Assembly (NCBI GenBank): GCA_018136815.1
Contig: CM030938.1
Span: 2,714,415-2,757,414, forward strand
Length of the DNA: 43,000 nt
Source of the DNA: Isochrysis galbana
Lineage: Eukaryota; Haptophyta; Isochrysidales; Isochrysidaceae
Reading direction: 5' to 3'
This document shows, one piece after another, positions 8,134 to 16,443 of this stretch (the stretch's first letter is position 1; each line of letters begins with the position of its first letter). Below the pieces are notes generated by a model. It had not been told where the DNA came from. It was given only the letters and a program-made list of their open reading frames with translations, and did not search any database. The position numbers and the translations under genes were made by a program.

Positions 8134-11100
8134 TCACCGCCGCTGTCCACCTTCTCTTAAGGAATCTGATGCATACGTTACAACTGCTCTAGTCTCCCAT
8201 CTGTGCTGAAACTCGCACTCATCCCGAGTCCTTTCGTAGAGCGATTCAATCTGATAGGAAGAGGCAGCATATTGTCGGCGTGGGGCGGGGCACCATTTCA
8301 CTATGTTGTGGACAAGGTCAGACCCAGAGACTGTTTGAATGCATGATCCTTCATGTTCCATATCTTGAGTAGCAATCCCGTCGTCGTCCTTGTCGTTTGG
8401 TTGGTCTGTCGAGGCGTCAAGGTCTTCTATGGGGTCGTCAATCGACAGCAGCTTTGGCTGGCCATCACCACGGTCTCGTCCAAGCAATTCTGCGATTCTC
8501 ATCTGTGTCAAGAGTTGGACCCGCCGAAACGCTTCCGACTTAAGCCTCTGGGGAGATGGTTCTAGCGGTTCCGAGAGTATGCACGCATGCTTGTAGGTTG
8601 CGCAACCAATTGCGGAAAGCGCCGCAGCCGGATCGACCGAACGTAGTCTAGATGAGATCACCTCGGGCCAGTTTCTTTTATGAAGCGGGTGGCTTAGCAC
8701 CCTTTCTAGTACGGTCTTCTCCCAGTCGGCGCGTGCGCGCAGGTGTTCCTTTAGCATGATCGAGCGCAGATCCATCAGCTTAGAGAGTTTTACGTCTCGA
8801 GGCACATGTTGTGCCACGAATGTCGATTGCGTGTTGGCATCCGCTTCAGGAATTTCTTCTTCGTGGAGACCGTCCGTCACGGATGCCTTACGACCGACTG
8901 CGATTCGCGCGGACTGCATCGCCGTCATGCGGATCGCCGCTTGATTCTGTCGGGCGCTGAGCGCGCGATACTCCTCGCACAAGTATCTACTCTCAGCCTT
9001 GTCCCATTGGCGGCAAAGGAGATTGAGAGCCACCTGCCGCATGAAGATGAGGTGGCGCACGTACCGTTGCACAAGCCGCACGCGTGCTAGGAAGCGCACA
9101 AGCACAAGCCGCCACACGGACACTGATGACCACGCCGTGAGCTGTCGCGCAAGCAAATCTGCTGCGAAGCGCCTCCGCACCACGTATCTCCTCCAAAGGA
9201 ACATCCTGGATGTGCGTTGGAGCAACCCGGCGAGCTTATCGAGCCTCGCCTCACGCTTTCGAGTTAGGAATCGTCGGGTGGACCGCATTACGACACGGGC
9301 AGCGCGGGTGTAGCGCGAGGTCGAGCGCATTTCCTGTATCTTGCGCCCTAAGTGAAGCAGTTGACCGAGGTGAGTAGCGACGACACCGTGTACGTAGATC
9401 GTCTGCAGAGAAGCAATACGCCGCTGCTCAACATACTTTCGGAAGCGTCGCATCGCAAGAGTGAGGTCAACCATGCGTCGCTTTTGGCGGAACTCATTCT
9501 TCTGTTCGAGCGTCACCACCTTCCGCCTCCGACGTGCGAGTTGCACTTTTCGGAGTTCCTGGAAGCGAGTCTCACGTTGCTGCCGCTTGGCTATCCTCTC
9601 CTCTTCAATCTCCGGCTTCCGCTCCAGCCACCGCAATGACTCCGCTTTGTTTGCAGCCACATAGTTCACCTCCATCATCGCTAACAATTCGAGCTTTAGT
9701 TGGCGCGTTAAGACCGAGCGGACATCGAGCTCGTTGCGAAGATCTGGGAAGACGCGCAGGATATTCAGTCGCACGTCGACGCGCCGCCTTGCTGTGAGAG
9801 CCCCAGCTGCTTCATACGCTCTGAGCATCTGCTGCTGGTCCAAGTGCTTATGGCCGCTAGTCATGAAGGTGCCGAGTTCCGGACAAAGCAAGGCAGCGGC
9901 CGGCAGTGGACCTATACTCTTAGCACGCGCCGCGTGCGACGTTTTGGCTATCATGGGCGTTGAGACAGTCGTTTTCGGCCTCCTTGGCGGTGGGGCGCTT
10001 GACGGTCCAACGATAGCTGAGCCCAAACGAGGACTTTGCGCCGGTTCACAAGCGGACGAGTCCGGTGCCGACGACGTGCGCGTCTTGGACGAAGGCGAAT
10101 TCTGCAATGCAGATCGCGGCCGTGGGCTGTGGGGTTGAGCTTGATCGGTGACGTTGGAGTGCAGCCGTCGCATCGGGTGAGAGTCAGCAGTGGCCGTTGA
10201 CGGCCTGCGCTGCCGATCTACGGGGGGCTTCTGGCGAGGCGCCGAATCAGAATCCTCCTCACGTCGAGCTGAGTCTCCCGCTTGGCCCGCGACGCCCCCT
10301 TGCCAAGGAGCCGATGCGCGCGCTGGACGCGCCAGGGAGGGGCGGGACACGAGTGGCTGAGCTCTTGTGCTGACCTGGCGCGCCGAGAAGGGGCCGTGCG
10401 CTGGATGGGCATGGGAGCTCGCGCCCTTCGGAAGGAGGACTCGAACCGCCTCTCGCCGTCCGTCTGTTGCTACTTCCTCGTGGATGAAGCGCGCGGGTGT
10501 TTCTCGCCGCGGCATGCGTTCTCGCTCCCGTCCTTCAACATCGAGCACCTCCCAGGGCACTGGCTCCACCGCCAATTCTGCTAGAGGAGGCCTCGCGGCG
10601 CCTGAGGGCCACGCCTTGCGTGCCGCCTCAGTGATGGGGATTACCTCATGCAACTCCCGCCCAGCCTCGTAATTCACGCGCTCACCGCGATCTCGAGCGC
10701 TGACCGCCTGCTGGGTCTGCCCAGCACCATCTGCGAAGCGAGTAGGCACGAACGGCGCTCCAGCCGAAGATATCGCAACCATTGCACGAGGCTGCTGACC
10801 GGAGTTGTTCCACACCTGCCCGGCTGTGTGAGGCTGCTCACCTTCGCTCGGCAAGTCTAGGATAGCAAGGCTAAGGCTCGGAGGTTCAAACCCTATGCGT
10901 CTCTCTGCAGAATCTTTGGCAAGGCATGACGAGACAATGGTTGATGCTGTCGAAGCGAGCTGCTCTTCGCACGTGACTGAGGCGGGCGCTGGTGCGCTGC
11001 TACTTTCAGCCTCAGAGGATGACTGTAGCCGAAGCGCCGTATGCTCCGCAGCCAGCCTTGGAAACCAGCTCTCGGCATAGCACATCTTCTCGTCGGGTCT

Positions 11101-11355
11101 GCGCGAGACGCCAGCGCTGCGAGCACTGCGCCTCGCGAGGGGTGCGCGAGCATGCTGCTCGTGCCCGCCGGCGGGATCCTTCGCCCTGGCGCTGCGTGGC
11201 ACGGCCGAAGCGGGGCGCGAGGACTGCTTGGCAACCGAGAGCTGGATGGCGCGGATCGCGAGCTCGTGGTGCCCGCTGGGCACGGCGGGCGGCTGGTGCC
11301 AGCGTGGCGAACGTGAGATGTGCCGCGGGCTCGCGGGGCGCGCGGTGGACCGCAT
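8134..11355 (-). CDS. IQ-like motif protein, 1073 residues, single exon
   Basis: One uninterrupted frame runs from ATG (11353-11355) to TAA (8157-8134 region). Residues 1-500 are low-complexity and Ser/Pro/Arg/Ala-rich with repeated RPxSA patterns, as is common in algal cytoskeletal or flagellar proteins. Residues about 560-620 are highly charged helix. Residues about 640-800 are Arg-rich and hold several IQ-like repeats (LLQRTSRMFLWRRYVVRRR, LVQRYVRHLIFMRQ), which in IQ proteins bind calmodulin or EF-hand light chains. The C-terminal 250 residues are mixed, with acidic stretches. There is no signal peptide or membrane segment. I cannot name the family; calmodulin binding and a cytoskeletal location are inference. 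Lack of introns over 3.2 kb contrasts with the spliced genes nearby. The start is the first ATG of the frame, and a later one could be used. Confidence 0.72.
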   Translation of the reverse strand: MRSTARPASPRHISRSPRWHQPPAVPSGHHELAIRAIQLSVAKQSSRPASAVPRSARAKDPAGGHEQHARAPLARRSARSAGVSRRPDEKMCYAESWFPRLAAEHTALRLQSSSEAESSSAPAPASVTCEEQLASTASTIVSSCLAKDSAERRIGFEPPSLSLAILDLPSEGEQPHTAGQVWNNSGQQPRAMVAISSAGAPFVPTRFADGAGQTQQAVSARDRGERVNYEAGRELHEVIPITEAARKAWPSGAARPPLAELAVEPVPWEVLDVEGRERERMPRRETPARFIHEEVATDGRREAVRVLLPKGASSHAHPAHGPFSARQVSTRAQPLVSRPSLARPARASAPWQGGVAGQAGDSARREEDSDSAPRQKPPVDRQRRPSTATADSHPMRRLHSNVTDQAQPHSPRPRSALQNSPSSKTRTSSAPDSSACEPAQSPRLGSAIVGPSSAPPPRRPKTTVSTPMIAKTSHAARAKSIGPLPAAALLCPELGTFMTSGHKHLDQQQMLRAYEAAGALTARRRVDVRLNILRVFPDLRNELDVRSVLTRQLKLELLAMMEVNYVAANKAESLRWLERKPEIEEERIAKRQQRETRFQELRKVQLARRRRKVVTLEQKNEFRQKRRMVDLTLAMRRFRKYVEQRRIASLQTIYVHGVVATHLGQLLHLGRKIQEMRSTSRYTRAARVVMRSTRRFLTRKREARLDKLAGLLQRTSRMFLWRRYVVRRRFAADLLARQLTAWSSVSVWRLVLVRFLARVRLVQRYVRHLIFMRQVALNLLCRQWDKAESRYLCEEYRALSARQNQAAIRMTAMQSARIAVGRKASVTDGLHEEEIPEADANTQSTFVAQHVPRDVKLSKLMDLRSIMLKEHLRARADWEKTVLERVLSHPLHKRNWPEVISSRLRSVDPAAALSAIGCATYKHACILSEPLEPSPQRLKSEAFRRVQLLTQMRIAELLGRDRGDGQPKLLSIDDPIEDLDASTDQPNDKDDDGIATQDMEHEGSCIQTVSGSDLVHNIVKWCPAPRRQYAASSYQIESLYERTRDECEFQHRWETRAVVTYASDSLREGGQRR

Positions 11356-11527
11356 GGCCCTCCGCCGTAGCGCAGCGCAGCCCGCCGCGCGGCTGGCGCC
11401 GGGCGCTAGAACGGACGGCGCGCCGTTTCCACTGCTGTTGCTATGATATCTACTCTTTCTTACTCTATAGTACTGAAGTCAAAGTGTCCTTAAGAGTAGC
11501 CAGTGATTAGTGACCCCTATGCCCCAT
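11356..11527. other. 5' flank of the IQ-like gene
   Basis: This short GC-rich then AT-richer flank presumably contains the promoter and 5' UTR of the minus-strand gene starting at 11355. No TATA box or other element can be placed with confidence. Confidence 0.35.
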
Positions 11528-11666
11528 TCAGAGTTTTCTTGTTGTTCTAGTTTAATCCTAGTGCTGAGGGACCGTGCCTCATCGGCAACGGAGCCCCTCC
11601 CCCGCGATTGGGGTGTGCGCGGTTGGTAAATGGCTGGTCCGGTGTATGTGGCTAGGGATGCTAGCC
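11528..11666 (+). repeat. Dispersed repeat C, copy 1
   Basis: The sequence starts TCAGAGTTTTCTTGTTG and contains GTGCTGAGGGACCG, GGCAACGGAGCCCCTCCCCC, GCGAT-GGGGTGTGCGCGGTTGG and a final GTGGCTAG-GATGCTAGC. It matches copies at 23272-23419 (plus) and about 42795-42902 (minus). Read on the opposite strand the shared end is AACAATAAAA-CTCTGA, which contains an AATAAA. No coding potential or target duplication was found. Confidence 0.7.
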
Positions 11667-11735
11667 AACAAGATGCAAGATGCTCTACAAGAAGGCGAGC
11701 AGCGTTCAACCATAACCATAACCACCCAACATGTT

Positions 11736-11975
11736 AAAAAAAAACTTTTAATATTCTCGCCTCACGCGTGGCCTAGTAACGTGCTATGCTACCACGCCTT
11801 CGCTTCTCTCCTACCCTTCAACAACCTGCCTTGCGGCGCCTCCCCTCGTGCTCTACTAGAAGGGGCTCGGGTCGTGGGGGGTGGTTGTGGTTGGATATGG
11901 AGGGTTGTCCCGGTGCTTTATTGCGATGAGATCCTCACCTCCCTCCTGTTCCGCTAAGTGCTAAGTGGCCGGGTC
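11736..11975 (-). repeat. Copy of LINE 3' module / short retroelement
   Basis: On the minus strand it reads GGAACAGGAGGGAGGTGAG, then CTAGTAGAGCACGAGGGGAGGCGCCGCAAGGCAGG in two blocks, then GTGAGGCGAGAATATTAAAAG and about ten T. The order and ending match the element at 6718-7085. Its 5' limit is near 11975 and the target duplication was not identified. Confidence 0.6.
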
Positions 11976-12007
11976 GTTTTTGTGGACAGTTTACTGGGTT
12001 TTGTGCT

Positions 12008-12290
12008 AACTAAGTTTATACTTGGTCGCCATGGAGCGCGCCGCCGCCCCCCGCCCCCCTCTCCTTCGGGCCCCCCGCCGAGAGCCGAGGGCGCCCCCCC
12101 AGTGCCCATGGAGCAGCCACTGTCGAAGCGGCCGCGTCCGCCAGTTGAGGCCGAGCAGGTGCGTGCGACTCCGGTCGCGCCACACGGCCCATGGCCCCGG
12201 CCACACCACTCATGGCATCCATGCTGGCCCACCCCATGGGGAGCAACAAAGTCGCGTTCCGTCAAAAGAGGGCCAGGTGAATTTTTTTGT
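12008..12290 (+). mobile_element. SINE-like element, second interior type, copy 1
   Basis: It starts with the head AACTAAG-TTTATA-CTTGGTC (12008-12027), then CGCCATGGAGCGCGCCGCC. Its interior shares blocks such as CGAAGCGGCCGCGTCCGCC and GCGCCACACGGCCCATGGCC with the minus-strand copy at 12838-13222. This interior differs from that of the 4967-5837 type, although the head is the same. It runs to about 12290 and is followed by GTGAATTTTTTTG. No clear target duplication was seen. Confidence 0.6.
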
Positions 12291-12382
12291 TATCCACATG
12301 TGCTTGTTTTCTTTTTGGGTAGCCACATTAATATTATTATTACTAAGGTGATGAGTACAAAGCTAATCACGCTCCCCCACTC

Positions 12383-12808
12383 TCAACACACGCGGTGGAT
12401 GCGAAGCGTAGTTTGTGGTCCGTACCGGGCTTGGAATTGTTGGACGCAGTCCTCATTGACTGCGATGTGCCATGGCCCCTTGGAGGAGCGGGCCCAGAAG
12501 TCGGGCTCGGGGTCGACGCCTTCGAGCTCGAGAAGAAGCTCTACGACGGCCGCATAGACCGTCGTGTCGTGAAAGATCAGGTCGCCCGCTTGCTGGAACG
12601 ACATGTCATAGATGGCGTCTGTGTCTCCTGGTTGATCTTCTTCTTCTGAATCTAGCTCCTGAAGGTCGGTCGCAGGCGGTGGGGAGGTCAGTGTTGCTGG
12701 GAGAGGGCGGTGGGAGTGTGTGAGGGAGCTTGGGTGTTCATTTCGTCTGGTTTCAGTGGCTGACGGTCTCGCTATGTGTGACCAGAGTGGCATGTATTCA
12801 AGTCTCAA
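12383..12808 (-). CDS. Hypothetical protein, 141 residues
   Basis: This single frame on the minus strand has a poorly conserved-looking N-terminus and a plausible acidic, helical C-terminal part (LQELDSEEEDQPGDTDAIYD, then a stretch rich in Leu/Glu/Val, and EPDFWARSSKGPWHIAV). It ends at TGA or TAG beside an AT-rich spacer. It lies between two SINE-like copies in opposite orientation. I do not recognise it; it may be a host exon or a remnant of a mobile element. The amino-acid texture is the only evidence for coding. Confidence 0.35.
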   Translation of the reverse strand: MRLEYMPLWSHIARPSATETRRNEHPSSLTHSHRPLPATLTSPPPATDLQELDSEEEDQPGDTDAIYDMSFQQAGDLIFHDTTVYAAVVELLLELEGVDPEPDFWARSSKGPWHIAVNEDCVQQFQARYGPQTTLRIHRVC

Positions 12809-12837
12809 GTCGTAAGATGCTGTCTGTTAAGAAGTTG

Positions 12838-13222
12838 TGCGTTGTGCCCATGAGGGCCACCCGGCCATGGGCCGCGCCGCCGAGGCGGTGCGACCCTGGC
12901 CAGGGTGAGAGGGGCCTCTGCCATAAGGCATGCCCAATGGAGTGTCGGTCTTGTCCGCCTGAAGCAGTCTCCCTGTGTCTTGCTGCAGTCTGCTGCCTCC
13001 CATGTGGGAGGGCAGCATGGCTGCTGTGGGTGGTGTGGCCGGGGCCACGGGCCGTGTGGCGCGACCTGGGTCGCACGCACCTTGTCGGCCTGCCCGAGGG
13101 TGGACGCGGCCGCTTCGCCAGCGACTGGTCCGTGAGGGCAGGGGGGCCGCCCTCGGCGGGTGGCCCGAAGGAGAGGAGGGGCTCGGCGGCGCGCTCCATC
13201 GCAACCAACTATAAAGTTAGTT
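12838..13222 (-). mobile_element. SINE-like element, second interior type, copy 2
   Basis: Read on the minus strand it starts AACTAAC-TTTATA-GTTGGTT (13203-13222), in which the closing G-C pair of the stem has become C-G. It continues GCGATGGAGCGCGCCGCC and shares the interior of 12008-12290. It ends vaguely near 12838. The target duplication is not resolved. Confidence 0.6.
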
Positions 13223-13394
13223 CTCTGCAACAATGTCGAAAAACGCACGCAGTCACACTTCACAAGGCAACACACGGAGCCACCGGGCCAACCAAGGCCA
13301 AAGCCCGAGCCGCACATACATGCACACGCGCGCGCACGCACGCACGCACGCGGGCACAGATACCACGCACATGCGATACAATAAGCGAAGGCGA

Positions 13395-14981
13395 TCACAA
13401 GCGGCTGCCATTGGACCCCCAGCTACGGACAGGTGCCCTAGTCGCACCATTCAAAGCATTGGCAGAGCCAAACATGACTTTTTGCGATACAGTGTGCGGC
13501 ATGAAGCGTAGGGGTGGTGGCTGGTACGAGGGCGGCTTCGACTGCAACTCCGGAGCGACTTCTGCCAATAGCTGTGCCCTCTCGCCCGTGCTGAGCTTCG
13601 CGATCAATTTCTGCAGATTCAAGAGTCGCTCCTCCCCCCACATCCAAAAGATACTACCAAGGAGCTGTTCGTTCGCGTCTCGGTGATTGAGTCCGACGTC
13701 TCCCCCCCCCTCCTCACTTCCATCTCTGGGGGCTTTGTGAAGAGCACGCATGCCAAGCTCAACCAGTCCCCGAATTTCCTCCGTTGTGCACGCCGTGTAC
13801 ACTTCGGCGAGGAAGCGCTCACGGGCCTCCCCATGGAGGGCTTTGGTGAGTCTGAGCATCACGTCGCCAGCTCGGTCATTCGGCAACATCGCATGGAGCT
13901 CGTTGATGGCATCCAGGCGACGTTCCAACGAGATGGACGGAAAGAGCTGCTGCCATATTGTGCTATCGCACTCGCAAGCTTCCCGCATAGCCTCGATCGT
14001 CGAGCTGCCTGCAAGCATAGACACCTGCATCTCCGCCTTTTGGAGCTGGGATCTTAGATAGAGCTCGCCAACCTTTGTGCTCGCCGTCTCCCAGCCCGCA
14101 CGCCGCGCTGCATCCGTTTCGTCCTCCTCCTCCATCCAACGATCTGCCTTCTTGCGGAGACGATGAGACTCGACTTCTTCCATGCAGCGCTCGAGCTCCT
14201 CTTCCAGCTCTGTGACTCGCCGCATCAAGGCCACTAGGTAGTGCGAATGGATCTGCCGGATGCGCCGAAGCAATTCTCCGTGCTCTGTGCAGCTCACCGA
14301 TATGAGGCCCGCAAGGCTTTCCAGAGCGGCGTCGAGGACAGACAAGGATTCGGAGGTTGCCCGACGGCCTGCGCTGCGAGCCTTGTTCAGTGCGTCTTCC
14401 ATCGAGGCCGAAAGAGCAAATGCTTCCCAGCGGTGCGATCCAGAGCTCAGACTGGGTGTCGAACGACCTAGAGGCAGGCCCGTCCCCGGGGGCGGAGATA
14501 TTTGCACGCGCAATTCAGGATAAAGCGTATGAGGCGTTTCTTGGAATTCTTTGAGCCGAGCGGCCACGGCTCGTGTCGCCAGCTTCTCAGGCGAAGAGGC
14601 GCAGTGGCGGCGCGACGCAGTTGCAGCTGGTGCAAGTGCGAGCCTTCCTACGCTGCTTGATGGCCGCATAAGCTGGTGACTTCTCCACCCGCCTTCCTGG
14701 TTGGGAAACGGGCGTGAGGCCGGAAGATGCTCGAATGACATGGTCGAATGCGACACGCTTTGCGCCTGTGCAGCCGAATAGCAGATGGACTGTGCATTCG
14801 GCGGCAGGGCGGGTGTGCTGCTCATCTGCCGCGACTGGCTGCGCTCTGCGTGCGCGGCGGTCCGTCTCCTCGAGGCGAGCCACATCTCGAGATCATCGCG
14901 CGAGGCGGATGCCGCCATCGCACCCGCGCGCGCCGCCTGCTTCCGGATGCGCGCCAGCGTGAGGTCGGGGGAAGGCTCCAT
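13395..14981 (-). CDS. Coiled-coil protein, 528 residues
   Basis: The chosen ATG at 14979-14981 has a good context (GTCGCCATGGAG). The frame is open further upstream to 15239, but those codons lie in a palindromic MITE, so an upstream start is unlikely. The N-terminal 250 residues are Ser/Arg/Ala-rich and probably disordered. Residues about 210-310 include a strong coiled coil (ALMRRVTELEEELERCMEEV), then helical sequence with SISLERRLDAINELHAMLPN and a TKALHGEARERFLAEVYTA segment. The C-terminus is Pro-rich. No enzymatic motif or membrane segment is present. Together with the IQ-like gene 2 kb away on the same strand it suggests cytoskeletal proteins, but that is only inference. There is no visible intron. 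Confidence 0.68.
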   Translation of the reverse strand: MEPSPDLTLARIRKQAARAGAMAASASRDDLEMWLASRRRTAAHAERSQSRQMSSTPALPPNAQSICYSAAQAQSVSHSTMSFEHLPASRPFPNQEGGWRSHQLMRPSSSVGRLALAPAATASRRHCASSPEKLATRAVAARLKEFQETPHTLYPELRVQISPPPGTGLPLGRSTPSLSSGSHRWEAFALSASMEDALNKARSAGRRATSESLSVLDAALESLAGLISVSCTEHGELLRRIRQIHSHYLVALMRRVTELEEELERCMEEVESHRLRKKADRWMEEEDETDAARRAGWETASTKVGELYLRSQLQKAEMQVSMLAGSSTIEAMREACECDSTIWQQLFPSISLERRLDAINELHAMLPNDRAGDVMLRLTKALHGEARERFLAEVYTACTTEEIRGLVELGMRALHKAPRDGSEEGGGDVGLNHRDANEQLLGSIFWMWGEERLLNLQKLIAKLSTGERAQLLAEVAPELQSKPPSYQPPPLRFMPHTVSQKVMFGSANALNGATRAPVRSWGSNGSRL

Positions 14982-15068
14982 GGCGACGCTGCGTGCCGTC
15001 GGCCGTTTCCTTCCTGAGGGATTGGGAGGAGGGCTGCAGAAGAGGGAGAGGGAGACACCATAAAAAAA

Positions 15069-15213
15069 TATGTTACCCCCAGGAGCCAACACCCCCCGAT
15101 GGCTATCGGGGGCCCCCGATCCCCCGATAGCTATCGGGGGGAATTTTTTTCCCGATCGCCAACAGCCCCCCCGAAAAGCTATCGGGGGGCGTTGGCTCCT
15201 GGGGGGTAACATA
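15069..15213. mobile_element. Palindromic MITE, 145 bp
   Basis: The two ends are inverted repeats of about 40 bp beginning TATGTTACCCCC and containing AGGAGCCAAC and CCCCCCGATAGCT. Four GCTATCGGGGG-type arms make the whole unit able to fold into one long hairpin. It carries no coding sequence. It sits about 90 bp upstream of the ATG of the coiled-coil gene, in its probable promoter or 5' UTR. The flanks are ATAT/ATATAT, so the target duplication is TA or ATAT and cannot be resolved. Confidence 0.75.
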
Positions 15214-15381
15214 TATATTCTTGAAGATGAGGGAGACACAGGTCCCGTTCAGAAATGTAGGACTACTTTAGAGTTGTACGCCTAGATAGAACTGCAAAGG
15301 AGGTTCTCATATTTGGAGCCGCGAGCCACGAGAGTTTTCAGTCTTTTCACACTAGGATCGACCCTAGACGGGAAATACGTA

Positions 15382-15536
15382 TTTGCATTTACCGTATTTG
15401 GCCAGAGGCCAAATACATATGTATTTGGCCGTATTTGAAGCGCGTCCTGGGTGGTAGGCCTCGAATGTATTTGAAAGACCAAATACATCCAGATTTGGCT
15501 GTATTTGTATTTGTATTTGCAGTTATTTGCAGGCCC
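15382..15536. repeat. GTATTTG palindrome array
   Basis: About ten copies of GTATTTG or its complement lie within 155 bp. They include GTATTTGGCC-AGA-GGCCAAATAC (10-bp arms), the overlapping 20-bp perfect palindrome CCAAATACATATGTATTTGG and a GTATTT triplet run near 15500-15520. The AT-rich array is embedded in GC-rich surroundings. Confidence 0.75.
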
Positions 15537-15543
15537 CAGAAAC

Positions 15544-15640
15544 CAATAATAAATAAAATAATTAATGTTATATCCTAACCAACCCCACTAGCTAATTGGA
15601 CACAACGTTTCAGTCCCGGAATCCCGCCATGCCTGTATCA
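15544..15640 (-). repeat. 5'-truncated SINE-like element (3' end only)
   Basis: The sequence from AATAATAAATAAAATAATTAATG through CCCCACTAGCTAATTGGACAC to CCCGCCATGCCTG matches the 3' terminal 95 bp of the element at 4967-5837 (minus sense). Similarity stops after the CCATGCCTG, as expected for a 5'-truncated reverse-transcribed copy. Confidence 0.65.
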
Positions 15641-15944
15641 CCGATGGTCCCTTGTCTCTTGCCTCCCCCCTTTGGCCTTTTTTTACTTCCTAAGTCCTAA
15701 GTCCAATGGGGCTTCTCTTCACGTGAGGAGAGAGAGGCGACGGGCCCTCTCTCTTTTCTCTTTCCTCTTCTGCTCACCCCCCTTCTACGTGTGTCCCGTT
15801 TACGTTAGTTATCTACGTGTTACCGTGAGTATGCGTTCGATAGTGGTGTGAGAGAGTTGTAAGAGGAATTTTATTCGGTTCTGTTCTAGAGAGAGAGCGC
15901 GCGAGCGATGGCGTCGCTCTCCCTCCGCACGGCCGCCCTGGTTA
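15641..15944. other. Intergenic / possible 5' region, no clear gene
   Basis: This T/C-rich sequence includes TTTACGTTAG-type motifs also seen near 20230 and 37760. A short ATG frame at 15909 (ATGGCGTCGCTC) has a good context and would read across the MITE target site, but it is too short to support as a gene. Confidence 0.35.
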
Positions 15945-16443
15945 CCGCGATGCCTAGTTGGGCTGTAAGTACTGATATTAGTACTGATGCATTAGTATTA
16001 GCTCCCCAGGAGCTAATATACTGATGTTAGTGCCTTGGCTGCCAGTTCAAAAATAAAACTGAAAACAAAACTCCGGAGCGGGAACGAGTCCCCGCGAACA
16101 AGCGCAGAGGCGCGCCCGCCCGCTCTCTCCCCCCTATCTCTCCTGCTAGCTGCCCACCCCCCACCACCTTGGCCTCTTGGCCTCTTCACATGCACCTACA
16201 CCTGCCAACTCGTTCGTGCTCTCTGTTTGTTTGCGCGCTGCCCTCCCCATTGCCCTTTGCGCGCGCGCCACGCGCTGCACGCTGAACACCCCCCAGTAAG
16301 TATAATTATAATAATAGCGATACTAGAAGTTGTAAGAGGGGTGTAAGCTGATATTAGTACTGATGTAAGTACTGATGTAAGTGTAAGCTCAAAACCACCG
16401 TAAGCTTATGGTTATGGACTGACAGCCCAACTAGGCCGCGATG
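15945..16443. mobile_element. hAT-like non-autonomous DNA element (MITE), 8-bp TSD
   Basis: The element is 15953-16435 (483 bp). It begins CCTAGTTGGGCTGT and ends ACAGCCCAACTAGG, a perfect 14-bp terminal inverted repeat (17 of the first 18 bp match). It is flanked by CCGCGATG at 15945-15952 and 16436-16443. An 8-bp target duplication with short inverted ends is typical of the hAT superfamily. The interior carries repeated ACTGATATTAGTACTGATG motifs near both ends and no transposase. Confidence 0.85.

Noticed and set aside
15909-15952. ATG frame MASLSLRTAALV possibly opening a gene interrupted by the MITE
   Set aside because: It is good-looking but only about 40 codons even if the MITE is removed, and no downstream exons are identified.
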